From: Actinomyces sp. HMSC035G02
GTDB lineage: Bacteria > Actinomycetota > Actinomycetes > Actinomycetales > Actinomycetaceae
DNA length: 64,000 bases
Assembly: GCA_001838165.1 (NCBI GenBank)
Contig: KV835914.1
Span: forward strand, 1-64,000
Direction: 5' to 3'
Part shown: positions 63,460-64,000 of the stretch, in pieces
Numbering within the stretch: position 1 is the stretch's first letter
Layout: each line of letters opens with the position of its first letter
The notes under the pieces: model-generated
What the model was told of the DNA's origin: nothing
What the model saw: the letters and a program-made list of their open reading frames with translations, nothing else
The model's database searches: none
Position numbers and translations under genes: made by a program

Positions 63460-64000
63460 ATGGCTCTCACTTCCGCGATCGCGTCCGCGTATCTGTCCGT
63501 TTCCCGCTGGAAGCTGTCCACGCAGCCCCTGCCGGACAAGGTCATCGTCATCGGTGCCCCGCACACCTCGAACTGGGACGGCGTCTTCATGGCGATTTCC
63601 ATGTGGAAGTCCGGGCGCTCGTTCTCGTTCCTGGTGAAGGATTCCGTCGTCAAGGCTCCGGTGCTCGGGTGGTTCGTCAAGAAGATTGGCGCGGTTCCCG
63701 TGGAACGCAGCGCCGCGCACGGCCTGGTCGATCAGGTTGCCCAGCGCATCCGCGAGGCAGACTCGTTCACGCTGTGCATCACGCCGAAGGGCACACGCTC
63801 GCCGCGAGATTTCTGGAAGTCCGGCTTCTACCGCATCGCAATGGAGGCGGGCGTGCCAATCCAGCTGGGCTTCATCGACCGCAACACCCGCACGTTTGGC
63901 TGGGGCCCGACGTACCAGCTGACGGGCGACGTGCGCGCCGACATGGAGGTCATCCGCGCGTTTTACGCCGACAAGGTGGGCATTCGCCCCGAGAAGACGT
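63460..64000 (+). CDS. 1-acyl-sn-glycerol-3-phosphate acyltransferase-like protein (cut by window end)
   Basis: 180 residues are visible from the ATG at 63,460 (GAAAGG five bases upstream). The PlsC motif I HxxxxD is present as HTSNWD, and the second block is CITPKGTRSPRDFWKSGFYR, with the PxGTRS of motif III. The family acylates lysophospholipids or related lipids. The C-terminus lies outside the window. A TAGGAT box at 63,425-63,430 is a candidate -10. Confidence 0.85.
   Translation, partial: MALTSAIASAYLSVSRWKLSTQPLPDKVIVIGAPHTSNWDGVFMAISMWKSGRSFSFLVKDSVVKAPVLGWFVKKIGAVPVERSAAHGLVDQVAQRIREADSFTLCITPKGTRSPRDFWKSGFYRIAMEAGVPIQLGFIDRNTRTFGWGPTYQLTGDVRADMEVIRAFYADKVGIRPEKT

Overview
The window is GC-rich chromosome from a high-GC Gram-positive bacterium, most likely a member of the Actinomycetaceae (Schaalia/Actinomyces type). 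The evidence is the gene content: a seven-gene Tad locus of the mycobacterial Rv3654c-Rv3659c kind, DapD/DapC with a 7Fe ferredoxin, FtsE-FtsX plus an M23 hydrolase, paired YhgE/Pip proteins, glycosyltransferase-DUF2304 pairs, LCP ligases, and many start codons placed directly behind a -10 box as in leaderless actinobacterial mRNAs. The genus is inferred; the phylum is well supported.

Bases 1-10,570 are an accessory island abutting the 3' end of the tmRNA gene. It carries an ISL3-family transposase remnant, a one-polypeptide MmeI-like (type IIL) restriction-modification enzyme, an unrecognised protein with a HEPN-like RxxxxH motif, a degraded gene, a two-gene Gabija-like defence system (OLD/TOPRIM nuclease plus UvrD-like helicase) and a large serine recombinase that has lost its catalytic domain. 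Part of it (about 600-5,700) is visibly more AT-rich than the rest.

From 10,458 to 31,650 the content is mainly core: ssrA with a TTGACG-17-TAAACT promoter, two YhgE/Pip genes and smpB, the ftsE-ftsX-M23 cell-division module, prfB, gdhA, the tad pilus/secretion operon (including a 56-codon pilin-like gene), a degenerate aminoglycoside-phosphotransferase-like gene, and dTDP-rhamnose genes (rmlA and a fused rmlCD) with a GT2-DUF2304 pair.

Bases 31,650-35,130 form a second accessory patch. It starts with a symmetric array of seven 11-bp units spaced 19 bp apart and an inverted-repeat-bounded element of about 104 bp (a second copy lies at 41,033). These are followed by an overlapping operon of a CorA-like two-TM protein, a cupin-Nudix protein and an HD-domain protein. 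This operon is my best candidate for an undescribed system.

From 35,138 to 51,445 the window encodes cell-surface biogenesis: a two-headed amidase/glucosaminidase with cell-wall-binding repeats, three GT4 glycosyltransferases, a flippase, a nucleotide-sugar dehydrogenase with WbpB/WbpE/WbpD-like enzymes (predicted to make a 2,3-diacetamido uronic acid sugar nucleotide), a second GT2-DUF2304 pair, two LCP ligases and galE. Together these look like the synthesis, export and attachment of a rhamnose- and diacetamido-uronate-containing wall polysaccharide.

From 51,509 to the end the genes are housekeeping: purE/purK, a two-component system, a class III nucleotide cyclase, maf, dapD, dapC, fdxA, typA, an aldose-1-epimerase-like mutarotase and an acyltransferase cut by the window end. 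Dispersed hairpins built on ACGAGGCCGGGGCC serve as intergenic terminators throughout.
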